Shown here: positions 8,426 to 18,500 of the stretch, one piece after another
How the letters are laid out: each line of letters starts with the position of its first letter
Numbering within the stretch: position 1 is the stretch's first letter
Source of the DNA: Gemmatimonadota bacterium
Lineage (GTDB): Bacteria; Gemmatimonadota; Gemmatimonadetes; Longimicrobiales; Gaopeijiaceae
DNA: 64,000 bases
Assembly (NCBI GenBank): GCA_022822325.1
Contig: JAJEBW010000018.1
Location: 62,001-126,000, forward strand
Direction: 5' to 3'
Notes under the pieces: generated by a model
What the model saw: only the letters and a program-made list of their open reading frames with translations
Databases searched by the model: none
What the model was told of the DNA's origin: nothing
Position numbers and translations under genes: made by a program

Positions 8426-10129
8426 CTACTCGACCAGCCCCCGCCCCGTCATCTCCTCCGGCTGCGGCAATCCCATCGCCTGGAGCACCGTCGGCGCGAC
8501 GTCGGCCAGGATCCCGTCGCGCACCCGCCGCGTCCCCGGCGCCAGCCCTCCTCCCGCCGCCAGAATCAGCCGCACCGGCCCGGTGGTGTGGGCCGTGAAG
8601 GGGCTTCCGTCCTCGCACAGCATCCGTTCGGCGTTCCCGTGATCGGCCGTCACCAGCGCGGTCCCGCCCCTCGCGCGCACCGCCTCCAGCACCCGTCCCA
8701 CGCAGGCGTCCACCGTCTCGACCGCCCGGACCGCCGCCGGAATTTCGCCCGTGTGCCCCACCATGTCGGCGTTGGCGTAGTTGACCAGGATGAAGTCGTG
8801 CCGCGCTTCGGCGATGCGGGCCAGGAGCGCCTCGGTCAGCTCGGGCGCGCTCATCTCGGGCTTCCGGTCGTAGGTGGCGACGCCGGGCGATGGAATCAGG
8901 TGGCGGTCCTCGCCGGGGAAGGGCTCCTCGACGCCCCCGTTGAAGAAGTAGGTGACGTGGGGGTATTTCTCGGTTTCGGCCATCCGGAGCTGCGTGCGTC
9001 CGGCGCCGGCCAGGACCTCGCCGAGCACATTGTCGAGGGTCCGCGGGGGGAAGAGGACGGGGTGGGGGAAGTCGTCCTCGTAGCGGGTCATGGCGACCAG
9101 ACGGCGGCAGGGGCCGCGGGGCGAACCGGCGTTGGAAGGATTGGCGTGGGGAAAGTCGTCGTCCATGAGCGCGGAGACGAGCTGGCGCGCCCGGTCCGCT
9201 CGGAAGTTGAAGAAAAGGACGGCGTCGGCGTGGCGGATGCCGTCGTAGGGCGGGGCGGGGTCGGTTCCTTCGGCCCCCGCATCCCCCCTCCCGACCACCG
9301 CCGGCCGCAGAAACTCGTCGGTCGTCCCGGCCGCGTAGCTTTGCGCCACATGCTCCGATGCGCTCTCGGTCCGAATCCCCTCTCCCCGCGCGATCGCCCG
9401 CCAGGCGAGTTCGGTGCGCTCCCAGCGGCGGTCGCGGTCCATCGCCCAGTACCGTCCCGAGACCGTCGCGATCCGGAGCAGGGGCGCGTTCCCGGTGTTG
9501 CCGCCGCCTTCGCCGGTTCCGGCGCCCCCGCCTTCCTCCGCCCTCGCGCCCGCGCCCGCGTTGCCATCCCCCTGCCTTGCGCGTTGCGCCTGTCGGCCGG
9601 CCCGCGCCTCCAGCTCCCGAATCCAGCGGATCCCCGAGGTCGGGGAGGCGTCGCGCCCGTCGGTGACCGCATGGACCCGGACCGGCAGCCCCTCGCGCTC
9701 CGCCCAGTCCAGCAGCGCCCACAGATGCGAGATCTCGCTGTGCACGCCGCCATCCGAGCAGAGCCCCACCAGGTGCAGCGCGCCGCGCGACCGCTTCAGC
9801 TCGGCGCCGAGTTCGAGCAGGGCGGGGATGCGGAAGAAGGATCCGTCGCGAATCGCCGCCCCGATGCGCGTCACCTCCTGGCGCACGATTCGGCCCGCCC
9901 CCAGATTCAGGTGCCCGACCTCGGAGTTGCCCATCTGGCCGGCCGGCAGCCCGACCGCCTCGCCCGAGGTGCGGAGGAGTCCCCACGGGCAGCTCCGGAC
10001 GAGTTCGTCGCGCACGGGCGTGCGGGCCATCGCGACGGCGTTCCCCTGGGCGGCGACCTGGGCCGGATCGGTGGCGCCGACGCCCCAGCCATCGCAGACG
10101 ATCAGGACGGTGGGACGGCGATGGGTCAC
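8426..10129 (-). CDS. gpmI: 2,3-bisphosphoglycerate-independent phosphoglycerate mutase
   Basis: Interconverts 3- and 2-phosphoglycerate in glycolysis/gluconeogenesis. The 567-residue protein shows the alkaline-phosphatase-superfamily metal sites VLIVCDGWG, GQMGNSEVGHLNLGAG with the phosphorylated Ser69, AVTDGRDASPTSG, FFNFRADRARQL, NYANADMVGHTG and LVTADHGNAE. It is longer than usual (about 510) because of a Gly/Ala/Arg/Glu-rich insertion between the WIRELEARAG helix and ATVSGRYWAMDRDRRWER, where most homologues have only a short loop. Its start at 10129 faces an apparently gene-free region; no operon partner is evident. Confidence 0.96.
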   Translation of the reverse strand: MTHRRPTVLIVCDGWGVGATDPAQVAAQGNAVAMARTPVRDELVRSCPWGLLRTSGEAVGLPAGQMGNSEVGHLNLGAGRIVRQEVTRIGAAIRDGSFFRIPALLELGAELKRSRGALHLVGLCSDGGVHSEISHLWALLDWAEREGLPVRVHAVTDGRDASPTSGIRWIRELEARAGRQAQRARQGDGNAGAGARAEEGGGAGTGEGGGNTGNAPLLRIATVSGRYWAMDRDRRWERTELAWRAIARGEGIRTESASEHVAQSYAAGTTDEFLRPAVVGRGDAGAEGTDPAPPYDGIRHADAVLFFNFRADRARQLVSALMDDDFPHANPSNAGSPRGPCRRLVAMTRYEDDFPHPVLFPPRTLDNVLGEVLAGAGRTQLRMAETEKYPHVTYFFNGGVEEPFPGEDRHLIPSPGVATYDRKPEMSAPELTEALLARIAEARHDFILVNYANADMVGHTGEIPAAVRAVETVDACVGRVLEAVRARGGTALVTADHGNAERMLCEDGSPFTAHTTGPVRLILAAGGGLAPGTRRVRDGILADVAPTVLQAMGLPQPEEMTGRGLVE

Positions 10130-10524
10130 TCGGTGGCCTTTCGTCCGCTTGCGGATGGCGCGGGCATTTCCGGATGATTCGAGTTAAAGATCGTGGCGAG
10201 CAATTTAGCCCCGGAGGGCCGGAGCGCCGGCCAGGCCTGCGTGTCGGGCGGAATCGGATTCGGTACCTTGACTGAGCCGGACCGGTGATTGTTCATCGTC
10301 CGCACCCGGTTCTCCGGCGTCGGCCGCGCGGCGATTCCGGGCAGCGCCGTTTTCCCGATATCCGTGGGAGTGGAACGACGACGAGGCGCCGTTGCCCGGC
10401 AGATGAGCGTCAACTCCTGGATCGCGGGGATCGTTCGCGAGGCGTTGGCCTCTTCGGTCCAGGCGCACAGGCGAAGTCCTGATCCATCGGCGGCTCCGGG
10501 TCGCCCCGCCCGAGGAGGATCCCC
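10130..10524. other. 395-bp gap between divergent genes
   Basis: Presumed to carry the gpmI and 10525 promoters. No complete gene is recognised. On the + strand a short stretch (10376-10468) looks like a ribbon-helix-helix antitoxin remnant, listed separately. Confidence 0.5.
10376..10468 (+). pseudogene. Possible ribbon-helix-helix antitoxin remnant
   Basis: The frame reads RRRGAVARQMSVNSWIAGIV then REALASSV, which resembles the second helix region of Arc/HicB-type antitoxins (pattern R-x-x-A-x-x-R-x-M-S-V-N-x-W-I). It has no clear start, no beta strand before it and no toxin beside it. The match is short and could be chance. Confidence 0.3.
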
Positions 10525-12126
10525 ATGCAGCCAACCCGATCCTTTCCCTCTCTCCTCCTCCTCGCCGTCGGTTGCGCCCCGGCGGACGACCCCGGCCCGG
10601 CCATCTGGTTCGCTCTGGACGCGCCCCGCGTGGAGGGGATTCGGTCGAACGCTCTGGTGCCGATGGCCCGCCTGCATGCCGATGGAAGCTGGGATCTCCC
10701 CTGGCCCGTTCCACGGCGCATTTCGCGGGGCCATCCCGAGCAGGCGTCGCTGATTCCGGTCGACCGCGACGGCTTCCTGCATCCTCCGCCCGGCGATTCC
10801 GACGACCTGCCGCGGCCCGGAATCCACTGGCTTTTTCCCTACGCCGCGGCGGATTCGGCCCGGTTGCGTTCGGTGGCTCCGGTGCGCTGGTATCGCTACG
10901 CGGCGGGGGAGCTTCTGCAGGCGCAACGGAGCGTGGCCGAGCGGATCGTCAATGGCGACAATTCCCGCTGCAGCTTCTGGGTGCTGGACAACTCCGCCGA
11001 CCGCCACGCCGACGCCCGTCCGGGTCTGGCGCTCAGCGTTCCGGCGCCAAGCCCGCTGCGCGAGGACGAAATTCACGGACTGGATGAGATGCTGGCCGAG
11101 GCCGGGCTTCCGCATCAGCCCGCCGACGCCGATGGCGGCTACGACTACCGGGGATTCCACGATCGCCACAACGACGACTATCCCCATGCCGGCCGTTATC
11201 CGCAGCGCTCTCTGGCCGGGCTGGTGCGCGTCCGGGAGGGGCTGGCGGTCGCCCTGGTCCGGTTCGTGGAAGCGGGCCCGCGGTTCGGATCGATCAGACC
11301 CGTTGTCACCTGGGCGCTGGTCGAGCTGCGCGAGGGAGGCGCGCGGATCGTGTCGCGCTTCTCGGCGAGCGAGGCGCTCTGCACGGGCAGGCCGGCCGAA
11401 GACCGCGGCGGGGAGCTCTGGCTGGCGCTTTCGACCCGCGACGGCTCGCGGCTCGATCCTCTTGGCAAACGCCTGGCCTCCGGAAGCTGGGACGCCGCCT
11501 GGCCGGAGAGAATGCATTTCATGGAGATGGACCGCGGCGGCTTTCTGCGCCATTGGCGGAACCGGGCAGGCGAACCCGAAAATCCGCCCGGTCACTGGCC
11601 CCTTCCCTTCCGGAACGTGGACGGGGAGCGCGCCAGGCTCGACCTTCCCCTCCTCTGGTACCGTCACTCGCGCTGGCGCACGGCGCCCGGCGCCGTGACC
11701 GATGTGATGATGGCCAGCCGCCACTGCGACGAGGGGTGGGCGCTGCGGCTGGAGCCGGATCAGGGTTTGCGCGAGTCCTCGGGCCGGAGCGTCGGCGTTG
11801 CCTTCAGCCGGCCGACGGCGACGCGGCTTGCGGAGGAGACGCCGCAGCTGAAACGGATTCGGGACCGGCTCGGGCTGATCGACCGGCCCTCCTCGCGCGA
11901 GGAGGGAGGCTATCGGGTGGGGAGAAGCTGGTATCCGATTCGCGAAGTGGTTGGCTACTTTCGGCTTGCCGACGGAACCGTGCTTGGGGTGGTGCAGGAG
12001 TACCACTACGAGGGCGACGCGACGGTGGCGTTCGAAGTTCCGGCGGCCCTGGCGCAGGGCGGGGAAGGCGTCGCTGCAACCGACACCGCGCGCATCGTGC
12101 TGGACGTGCATGGGGGCGGGTGCTGA
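10525..12126 (+). CDS. Secreted lipoprotein of two similar halves, unknown function
   Basis: A 533-residue protein whose N-terminus (MQPTRSFPSLLLLAVGCAP) is a short signal peptide with a lipobox Cys. I do not recognise a named family. The two halves resemble each other: GSWDLPWPVPRR, VDRDGFLH, HWLFPYAAADSARL and PVRWYRYAAG in the first correspond to GSWDAAWPERMH, MDRGGFLR, HWPLPFRNVDGERARL and LLWYRHSRW in the second, in the same order and similar spacing. This suggests an internal duplication of a small domain. The ATG follows GAGGAGG by about eight bases. The next gene starts at or just after its stop, so the two are probably co-transcribed. Confidence 0.75.
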   Translation: MQPTRSFPSLLLLAVGCAPADDPGPAIWFALDAPRVEGIRSNALVPMARLHADGSWDLPWPVPRRISRGHPEQASLIPVDRDGFLHPPPGDSDDLPRPGIHWLFPYAAADSARLRSVAPVRWYRYAAGELLQAQRSVAERIVNGDNSRCSFWVLDNSADRHADARPGLALSVPAPSPLREDEIHGLDEMLAEAGLPHQPADADGGYDYRGFHDRHNDDYPHAGRYPQRSLAGLVRVREGLAVALVRFVEAGPRFGSIRPVVTWALVELREGGARIVSRFSASEALCTGRPAEDRGGELWLALSTRDGSRLDPLGKRLASGSWDAAWPERMHFMEMDRGGFLRHWRNRAGEPENPPGHWPLPFRNVDGERARLDLPLLWYRHSRWRTAPGAVTDVMMASRHCDEGWALRLEPDQGLRESSGRSVGVAFSRPTATRLAEETPQLKRIRDRLGLIDRPSSREEGGYRVGRSWYPIREVVGYFRLADGTVLGVVQEYHYEGDATVAFEVPAALAQGGEGVAATDTARIVLDVHGGGC

Positions 12127-13348
12127 GGTGGAGGATTCCATCGCCGCCCTGGACGCGCTCGACCTCGACGGCCGCCCCGCCCCCCCCATCCCCCTCGTCT
12201 CCGCCGCCCCGCCCCCCGATCACCCCGCGCTGCGACGCTGGCGAGCCGCGGTCGGGCCCGTTCGGTTCGGCCAGACTTCCGCGGCGGCCCCGCCCGGCCC
12301 GGAGGCGGCGAACCCCGGCGAAGATCGCGCAACGGCGCCCCCCTCTTCCCCCGCAGCCCCTCCATCCGGCGGCCATCCCGCGCGCGACCGCCACCTGGAA
12401 TCGCGGCGGCCCGCGAACCCGGCGACGGCCTCGTCCCCCGCCTCGAACTGGCCCCTGACCGTCGCGGTCTGGAACACCCATGTCGGCGGCGGCGCCCTCG
12501 GAGCCCTCTGGGACCACCTCGCCGGGGGCGGCCGCGCGAACCGGCCCACCGCGCTTCTCCTGCAGGAAGTCTTCGCCGCGGGCACTCACATTCCCCAGCC
12601 GCCACCCTCCGGCGCGGTCTGGCCCTCGCGAATCGCGCCCGATCCGCCCGGCGAGCTCCGCACCGACATCGTCTCCTTCGCGCGCGCCCGGCGACTGTCG
12701 CTCCTCTACGTCCCCTCGATGCGCAACGGCGGACCGAAGCGTTCATCCGGCGCGGGCCGCAAGGGAAACCGCGCTTCCTCCAAACCCGCCGCGAACGCTC
12801 CGCCTGCGGAAGACCGGGGCAACGCGATCCTGGCGAATGTGCCGCTGCGGTCGCCCTGCGCGATCGAGCTTCCCTTCGAGCGCCAGCGCCGCGTCGCCGT
12901 CACCGCCCGGCTGACCGTCGGGTACACGACCGTCACCCTCTGCTCCCTTCACCTTGACAACCGCGCGCCGTGGAGCAAGGCGTGGCGCACCCTGGGCCCG
13001 GCCCGCACCCGCCAGATGGCCGGTCTGCTCCGCGTCTTCCCCGAAGCGACCGACCCCGCGTCCCCCTCTCCGCGCGTCCAGATCCTCGGCGGCGACCTCA
13101 ACACCTGGGTCCGGCAGCGGCGCGAGGGGGCCTGGCGACGGGCGCGCAAGCGATTCCCCCATCCGCGGTCGCCCGACCGGAGGCCCACCCACCACCTCGA
13201 AATCGGCGGCTTGCCACGGCTCTCCGACCACCTGATGTTCCTGCTGCCACCCGGCCTGCGGGGCGGTTGCCGCCGCCTGGAGAGCGCCTTCGGTTCGGAT
13301 CACTACCCGCTGGCGGGAACGATCGAGCCCGCGGACTCCGCCCAATAG
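12110..13348 (+). CDS. Endonuclease/exonuclease/phosphatase-fold protein
   Basis: The C-terminal about 300 residues carry the metal-dependent phosphoesterase motifs in order: [10 protein letters not shown] (Asn), LLLQEV (Glu), [22 protein letters not shown] (Asp and Asn), and the final GSDHYPL Asp-His pair. The substrate (nucleic acid, phosphoinositide or other) cannot be told. The first about 100 residues are Pro/Ala-rich with no domain. The ATG at 12110 overlaps the previous gene by 17 bp; a GTG at 12128, two bases after the upstream stop, is an equally likely start. The 3' end overlaps the convergent dihydroorotase gene by 46 bp. Confidence 0.8.
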   Translation: MGAGAEVEDSIAALDALDLDGRPAPPIPLVSAAPPPDHPALRRWRAAVGPVRFGQTSAAAPPGPEAANPGEDRATAPPSSPAAPPSGGHPARDRHLESRRPANPATASSPASNWPLTVAVWNTHVGGGALGALWDHLAGGGRANRPTALLLQEVFAAGTHIPQPPPSGAVWPSRIAPDPPGELRTDIVSFARARRLSLLYVPSMRNGGPKRSSGAGRKGNRASSKPAANAPPAEDRGNAILANVPLRSPCAIELPFERQRRVAVTARLTVGYTTVTLCSLHLDNRAPWSKAWRTLGPARTRQMAGLLRVFPEATDPASPSPRVQILGGDLNTWVRQRREGAWRRARKRFPHPRSPDRRPTHHLEIGGLPRLSDHLMFLLPPGLRGGCRRLESAFGSDHYPLAGTIEPADSAQ

Positions 13349-14691
13349 CCTCCCCGCTCCCGGTCGAACTCCAGCCTTCCCCCGCAGGGCTCCATCTCCA
13401 CCTTTCCATTCGCGAAGACCGTCCGTCCACCCACCCAGGTCCGCACCGGCCAGCCTTGCAGCCGGGTTCCATGCCAGGGAGTCCAGCCGCACTTGCTCCA
13501 CTGATCCTCGTTGCGCACGACCCGCTCCTCGGCCATGTCCACCAGCACCAGATCCGCGTCCCCGCCCGGCTCGATCCGCCCCTTGCCCACGATGTCCCAG
13601 ACGCGCGCGGGGCCGTCGCTCGTCCAGGCGGCGATATCCTCCAGGGTGCAGCGGCCGCGGTTCGCCTCGTTCAGCATCAGCGGCAGGACGAGCTCCACCG
13701 CCGGCACCCCCGACGGCGATTCGGGGTAGGGGAGGCGCTTCTCCTCCAGAGTGTGCGGCGCGTGGTCGGTGGCCAGAATCTGAATCGCGCCCGCCTTCAG
13801 TCCGCGCCAGAGCGCCTTGCGGTCGCCGGCTTCCTTGAGCGAAGGATTCATCTGCGCCAGCGAGCCCAGGCGGTCGTAGTCGGATGTGTCGAAGAAGAGG
13901 TGATGGGGACAGACCTCGGCGGTCACCAGTTCGCGCTTTTCCAGGAGACGGCAGGCCAGGATCGCGACCTCCTCGGCGGTGGAGGCGTGCAGCAGGTGGA
14001 AGCGGTGGCGATGGCGGTCGGCGAGGTCGATGGCGCGCAGCGTGGCCGTGAGCGCGGCCCAGCGGTCCCGGATGCGGGAGTGGTCGCGGATCGTCGGCGG
14101 GCTGCCGATGCGTTGGCGGTTGGCCCGCACGGTGGTCTCGTCCTCGCAGTGCGCGGCGATCGGCAGGACGGTCTCGGCGAAGATCGCCTCCAGCGACTCC
14201 TGGTCGTCGACGAGCATCTCGCCGGTGCTCGACCCGATGAAGATCTTGATGCCGGGCGTCGGCAGATTCCGGGTGCGCTCGATGCGCCGCAGCTCCGCAA
14301 GGTTGCCGGTGGTGGCGCCGGCATAGAAGCCGTAGTTGACGACCGACCGGCGCGCCGCCCGCTCCAGCTTTTCGCGCAGCGCCCGGACCGTGACCGTCTG
14401 CGGGACGGTGTTGGGCATCTCAAGGAAGGAGGTGACGCCGCCGGCCGCGCAGGCCATGCTTCCGGTGCGGAGGTCCTCCTTGTGGGTGAGGCCGGGGTCG
14501 CGAAAGTGGACCTGGTCGTCGATGACGCCGGGCAGAAGGTGCAGCCCCGCGGCGTCCACGATCTCGTCGGCGCGGGCGTGGCGCGGCGGATCCACATCGG
14601 CGATCGTGCCGTCTTCGATCAGAACGGAGGTGCGCGCGGTCTCCTCCGGCATGACGACGGAGGCGTCCCGGATCAGGGTGCGGTGCGGCAT
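13303..14691 (-). CDS. pyrC: Dihydroorotase
   Basis: Amidohydrolase-superfamily enzyme of pyrimidine synthesis, converting carbamoyl-aspartate and dihydroorotate. The 462-residue sequence has the expected TIM-barrel order: [41 protein letters not shown] (candidate carboxylated Lys), [24 protein letters not shown] and ATDHAPHT. The first metal-binding His of the usual D-x-H-x-H is Gln60 here; from memory D-D-Q-V-H-F-R also occurs in a Bacteroidetes-type subgroup, so this is not necessarily a defect. It lies 27 bp downstream of nfuA on the same strand and could be co-transcribed with it. carB is elsewhere in the window at 46951. Confidence 0.88.
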   Translation of the reverse strand: MPHRTLIRDASVVMPEETARTSVLIEDGTIADVDPPRHARADEIVDAAGLHLLPGVIDDQVHFRDPGLTHKEDLRTGSMACAAGGVTSFLEMPNTVPQTVTVRALREKLERAARRSVVNYGFYAGATTGNLAELRRIERTRNLPTPGIKIFIGSSTGEMLVDDQESLEAIFAETVLPIAAHCEDETTVRANRQRIGSPPTIRDHSRIRDRWAALTATLRAIDLADRHRHRFHLLHASTAEEVAILACRLLEKRELVTAEVCPHHLFFDTSDYDRLGSLAQMNPSLKEAGDRKALWRGLKAGAIQILATDHAPHTLEEKRLPYPESPSGVPAVELVLPLMLNEANRGRCTLEDIAAWTSDGPARVWDIVGKGRIEPGGDADLVLVDMAEERVVRNEDQWSKCGWTPWHGTRLQGWPVRTWVGGRTVFANGKVEMEPCGGRLEFDRERGGYWAESAGSIVPASG

Positions 14692-14718
14692 GGGGCGCCG
14701 AATCGGACGAGCGCCGAA

Positions 14719-15309
14719 TCAGGTGAAGTAGGGGTTGTCCCCGCTGGCGTGGTCGGTCACGTCGTGAATCGCGGTCACCTCGGGGACGGCCTGCGAGACC
14801 ATCCGTTCGACCCCCTGGCGCAGCGTCATGCGCGACATGGCGCACCCCTGGCACCCGCCCGCCATCTCGATGTAGATTTCGGTCCCCTGCACATCCACCA
14901 GATTGATCGACCCGCCGTGCGACGCGATCGCCGGATTGATCTCGGTGTTCAGCACATGGGTCACGCGCTCGGCCAGTTCGCCGTCCGGTCCGGCCTCGCC
15001 CATCGCCGCCCTGACCGCGTCGGGGTTCGGCGTGATCTGGAAGCCGCTTTCCTGGATCGTCTCGACGAAATCCACCCGGGCCCCGTCCAGCCGCTCCACG
15101 CTTCCCTCGTCGACGAGCACCGTGAAGGCGCCCGCATCGACCTCCAGATCCGACGGCGCGCGCGCCTCGGCCTCGACCAGGGTCAGCTCGTAGTTCGGGG
15201 CGAAGGGACTGCCCTCCACCGCGATCCTGAGCGCCTGGGGACCCTCCTCCTCCATGTCCATGAACGACGCGACCATCTCGCGTGCGCGATCGGTGAATGT
15301 CAGCTTCAT
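14719..15309 (-). CDS. nfuA: NfuA-type Fe-S cluster carrier
   Basis: A 196-residue Fe-S cluster delivery protein. The N-terminal half is an A-type-carrier-like domain (MKLTFTDRAREMV, LRIAVEGSPFAPNYELTLVE) that lacks the A-type cysteines, as in NfuA. The C-terminal half is the Nfu domain with NTEINPAIASHGGSINLVDV and GGCQGCAMSRMTL, whose C-x-x-C binds the cluster at a dimer interface. It is in the same orientation as pyrC and sbcC. The 236 bp upstream of it contain a triplicated ATCCATCGCCC motif. Confidence 0.9.
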   Translation of the reverse strand: MKLTFTDRAREMVASFMDMEEEGPQALRIAVEGSPFAPNYELTLVEAEARAPSDLEVDAGAFTVLVDEGSVERLDGARVDFVETIQESGFQITPNPDAVRAAMGEAGPDGELAERVTHVLNTEINPAIASHGGSINLVDVQGTEIYIEMAGGCQGCAMSRMTLRQGVERMVSQAVPEVTAIHDVTDHASGDNPYFT

Positions 15310-15365
15310 CGGGAATGTCTCTTGCGGGTTTGATCAGGCCGATCGACGGCGAAGGTCCGGGGCGA

Positions 15366-15412
15366 AATCCATCGCCCGAAGAAAAATCCATCGCCCTTGG
15401 AATCCATCGCCC
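15366..15412. repeat. Triplicated 12-bp motif upstream of nfuA
   Basis: AATCCATCGCCC occurs at 15366-15377, 15385-15396 and 15401-15412; the first and third are followed by GAAGAAA. It lies in the intergenic region between the nfuA start and the sbcC stop. Confidence 0.8.
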
Positions 15413-15545
15413 GAAGAAATTAGCCCGCTTTGTCCGCGCCAACAATGCGGGCCCTCGCGGCGGGGCAGGCCGGATCGGCCCGCCGACCAACGTCCTGCGG
15501 AATCCCGGGGCGCACCCGGGGGCGTCCGGGGAGTCGACTGGCCGG

Positions 15546-18500
15546 CTAGTCCAGAAGCCCGGCCAGCGCCGACGCTCCGGCCAGCGCCGCATCCTTCCTC
15601 TCTGCGGACGACATCCAGACCGCCCGGCTGCCCGCGGGGGTCCGGGTGACGGCCAGCACATCGTCGATCTGCTCCGCCACCGCGCCGACGTGCGAGATCA
15701 CCCCGACCATGCGGCCTCGGCGCGCCACCTTGGCCAGCGCTTCGATGGCGGCGTCGAGGTTGCCGCGGTCCAGCGACCCGAATCCCTCGTCGAGGAAGAG
15801 CGACTCCAGGCGGCCGCCGGAGCGGGCCATCATCTCGACCATCCCCAGCGCCAGCGAGAGAGAGCCGATGAACTGTTCGCCCCCCGACAGGCTGGCCGGG
15901 GTGCGCGCCTGGCCCGACTGGGTGTCCACCACGAGCCACTGCTGGTCGTCCATCGCGCCGGGATCGGCAAAGGCGTAGCGACCGCCGGTAATCTCCGTCA
16001 GCACCTGCGACGCGGCGATCAGGAGTGCGCGCGACCGCCGCAGCGTGAGCCACTTGAGGAAGGCGCCCGGTTTGAGGGCCGCGTCGAGGTCGCCGAGGGC
16101 GCGTTCGAGATCGGCGGCGTCGCTTGCGGTGCGGTGGAGTTCCAGGAGGTCGTCGAAGATGGCGGCGAAGGCGTCGCGGTCGCGTTCGGCGTTCCGGGCG
16201 GCGTAGCGCGCGTCGGTGGCGCGGGCGTCGACGGCGACAAAGAGGTCGCCGAGGTCGGAAGGGTCGGCGGGCGGGTCGAGCGCCGCGGCGATCCGGCGGG
16301 CCTCGGCGCGGGCGGACGCTGCCGCGAGGGTGGCGCGTTGGCGGAGGTCGGCGGCCAGTTCGCGGGACCGGTTCATCGCGCGGCGGAGTTGGCCGATCGC
16401 GTTGTCGGCCAGGCCGGGATCCGGCCGGTACAGGGTGGGGGGAAGGGTGATGTGTTCGTCGAAATCGGCCCGGATTGCCTCTTCGCGGATGGCCTCGGCG
16501 ACGGCGGCGCGCTGGGTGTTCAGCTCCTCGAGGATGAGCCGGAGCGGCTGCTCGACGGCGGCCCGGCGGGTGTCTTCGAGGCGGGCCAGCCTGGTGCCGG
16601 TCTTCTCGATCTCGTCGCGGAGCTTCCGGCGCTTCTCCTCGCGCAGCGCAAGGATTTCCTGGCGTTCGGTGGCGGCGTAGCGGGCGCGGTCCACGGGGGC
16701 CGTGTCGATGGCTTCCAGATCGACCGGGTCGGGGGGCAGCGCGAGGTTGGGGCGGAAGGGCGGGGGGAGGGACTGGATGCGACCGCGCAGGGCTTCGAGG
16801 CGCTCGGTGGCGGCCTTGCGGGTGCGACGGACCTCGGCGGCGGCGCCCTGGCGGGTGACTTCGGCGGTGCGCGCGGCGACGGTGGCGGTGGTGTGTGCGG
16901 CGCGGAGGCGCTCGGTGGTGGAGTTGTGCTCGGCGAGACGGGATTCGGCGTCGCGGAGGAGTTGGGTGGTGGTGGACAGGATCCGGGTGCGGTCGGGAAG
17001 GGGGGGATCGTGATCGACCGAGCCGGAGGCGACCTCCGATTGCATGGTTGCGGGAAAGGCGCCCGGTCCCGCGGCTCGCCGAAGGCGTCCCAGCGCCTCG
17101 GTCAGTTCGGAACCCACGCCGTCCAATCGTTTCTGGATGTCCGAGACGCTCCGGCGGGCGGCCAGGTCGTCCGCTTCGACCGACGCCACGGTCCCGCGCG
17201 CCTCGCGCAACCGCGCCCTCGCCGCACTCTGCTGCGTACACGCTTCCTCCAACCCCTGATCCGGCGGCGGCGCCCAGCCCGCGGGCAATTCGCGCTCGCA
17301 GACCGGGCAATCGTCTCCCGGGCAGAGGCCCTGCGCCGCAGCCGCGGCCGCATTCGCCCGTTGCGCGTCGGCCAATTCAGCCTCCGCCCGCTCCGCTTCC
17401 CCCCTGGCCTCCACTTCCGCGCCGCGCGCCGCGTCCAACTTCGGAGCGACCGCGTCCAACTCGCGCCTGCGGTTCGTCAGTTCGTCGCGCGCCCTGCCCA
17501 GCCGCACCCGCAGCTCCTCGCACCGCTCATGCCACTTCTCAACCTTCGTCCGCTCTTCCTTCGCCAACTCCACCGACTCGGACAGCGGCGCCGCCAACTC
17601 CCGGTGCGCCTCCAGCCGCGCCGCCGCCTTGCCCAGCGCCCGTCCCGCCTCTGTCGCTTCGCGCTCCGCCTTCGCCAACGCTCCCCCCGCCCCCCGCATC
17701 GCCGCCGCCGCCTCGGCCGCCCTCTCGGCCTCTCCCGGCATCGCCTCCAACGCGGCCAGCACCCGCGCCAACTCCTGCAAACCGGCCCTGTCGTCGCTCG
17801 GAATCGACTTCAGCCTGCGCCTGAGCTCCGCCTCCGCGGCCTCCATCTCCTTGCGCTCGGCATCGATCCGCCGCTGCTCCCTCGCCACCGGCGCCAAACG
17901 TTCCGCCAGCCGGTCCATCGCCGCCGGATCCACACGGTCCAACACCCCCTCCGCCGCCCGGGTCACGGCCTCGCAGCCGCGCAATGCCTCCAGCGCCTGC
18001 CAGGCCCGGTCCCGAAGCGCCGCCAGCGCCCCCGAGCGTTCCCCCGCCTCCTTCCGGACGGCCTCCAATCCCTCCAGGTGCGCCCGGGGATCCTCGGGGT
18101 GGCGCGCAACCTCGTCCGCCAGCCGCACCGACAGCATGCGCACCTCGGCCAGCTTCCGCCCGGCCGCCACGCCCGCCTCCTCCAGCTCCCGAGTCCGCCA
18201 CACCTGCCTGAGAATCTCGGTCCGGGCCGAGGGCGCGTCCTCCACGAGCAGCCGCGCAAAGCGTCCCTGCGGCAGAATCACCGTGCGCAAAAAGGCGTCC
18301 GAGTCGAGTCCGATCAGCCTCTGCACCCGATCGTTCACCGGACGGACGTGCTCCACCTTCTCGATCGTCTCGCCGCCGGGTCCGTAGCGAACCAGTTGCG
18401 CCACCGCCGTGCGCAGCCCCGTGCCCGCCTTCCGGTCCACCCGCGCAACCTCCCACTCCTGGCCCGAAACCCGGAAGCGCAGCACGACGCGCATCACATC

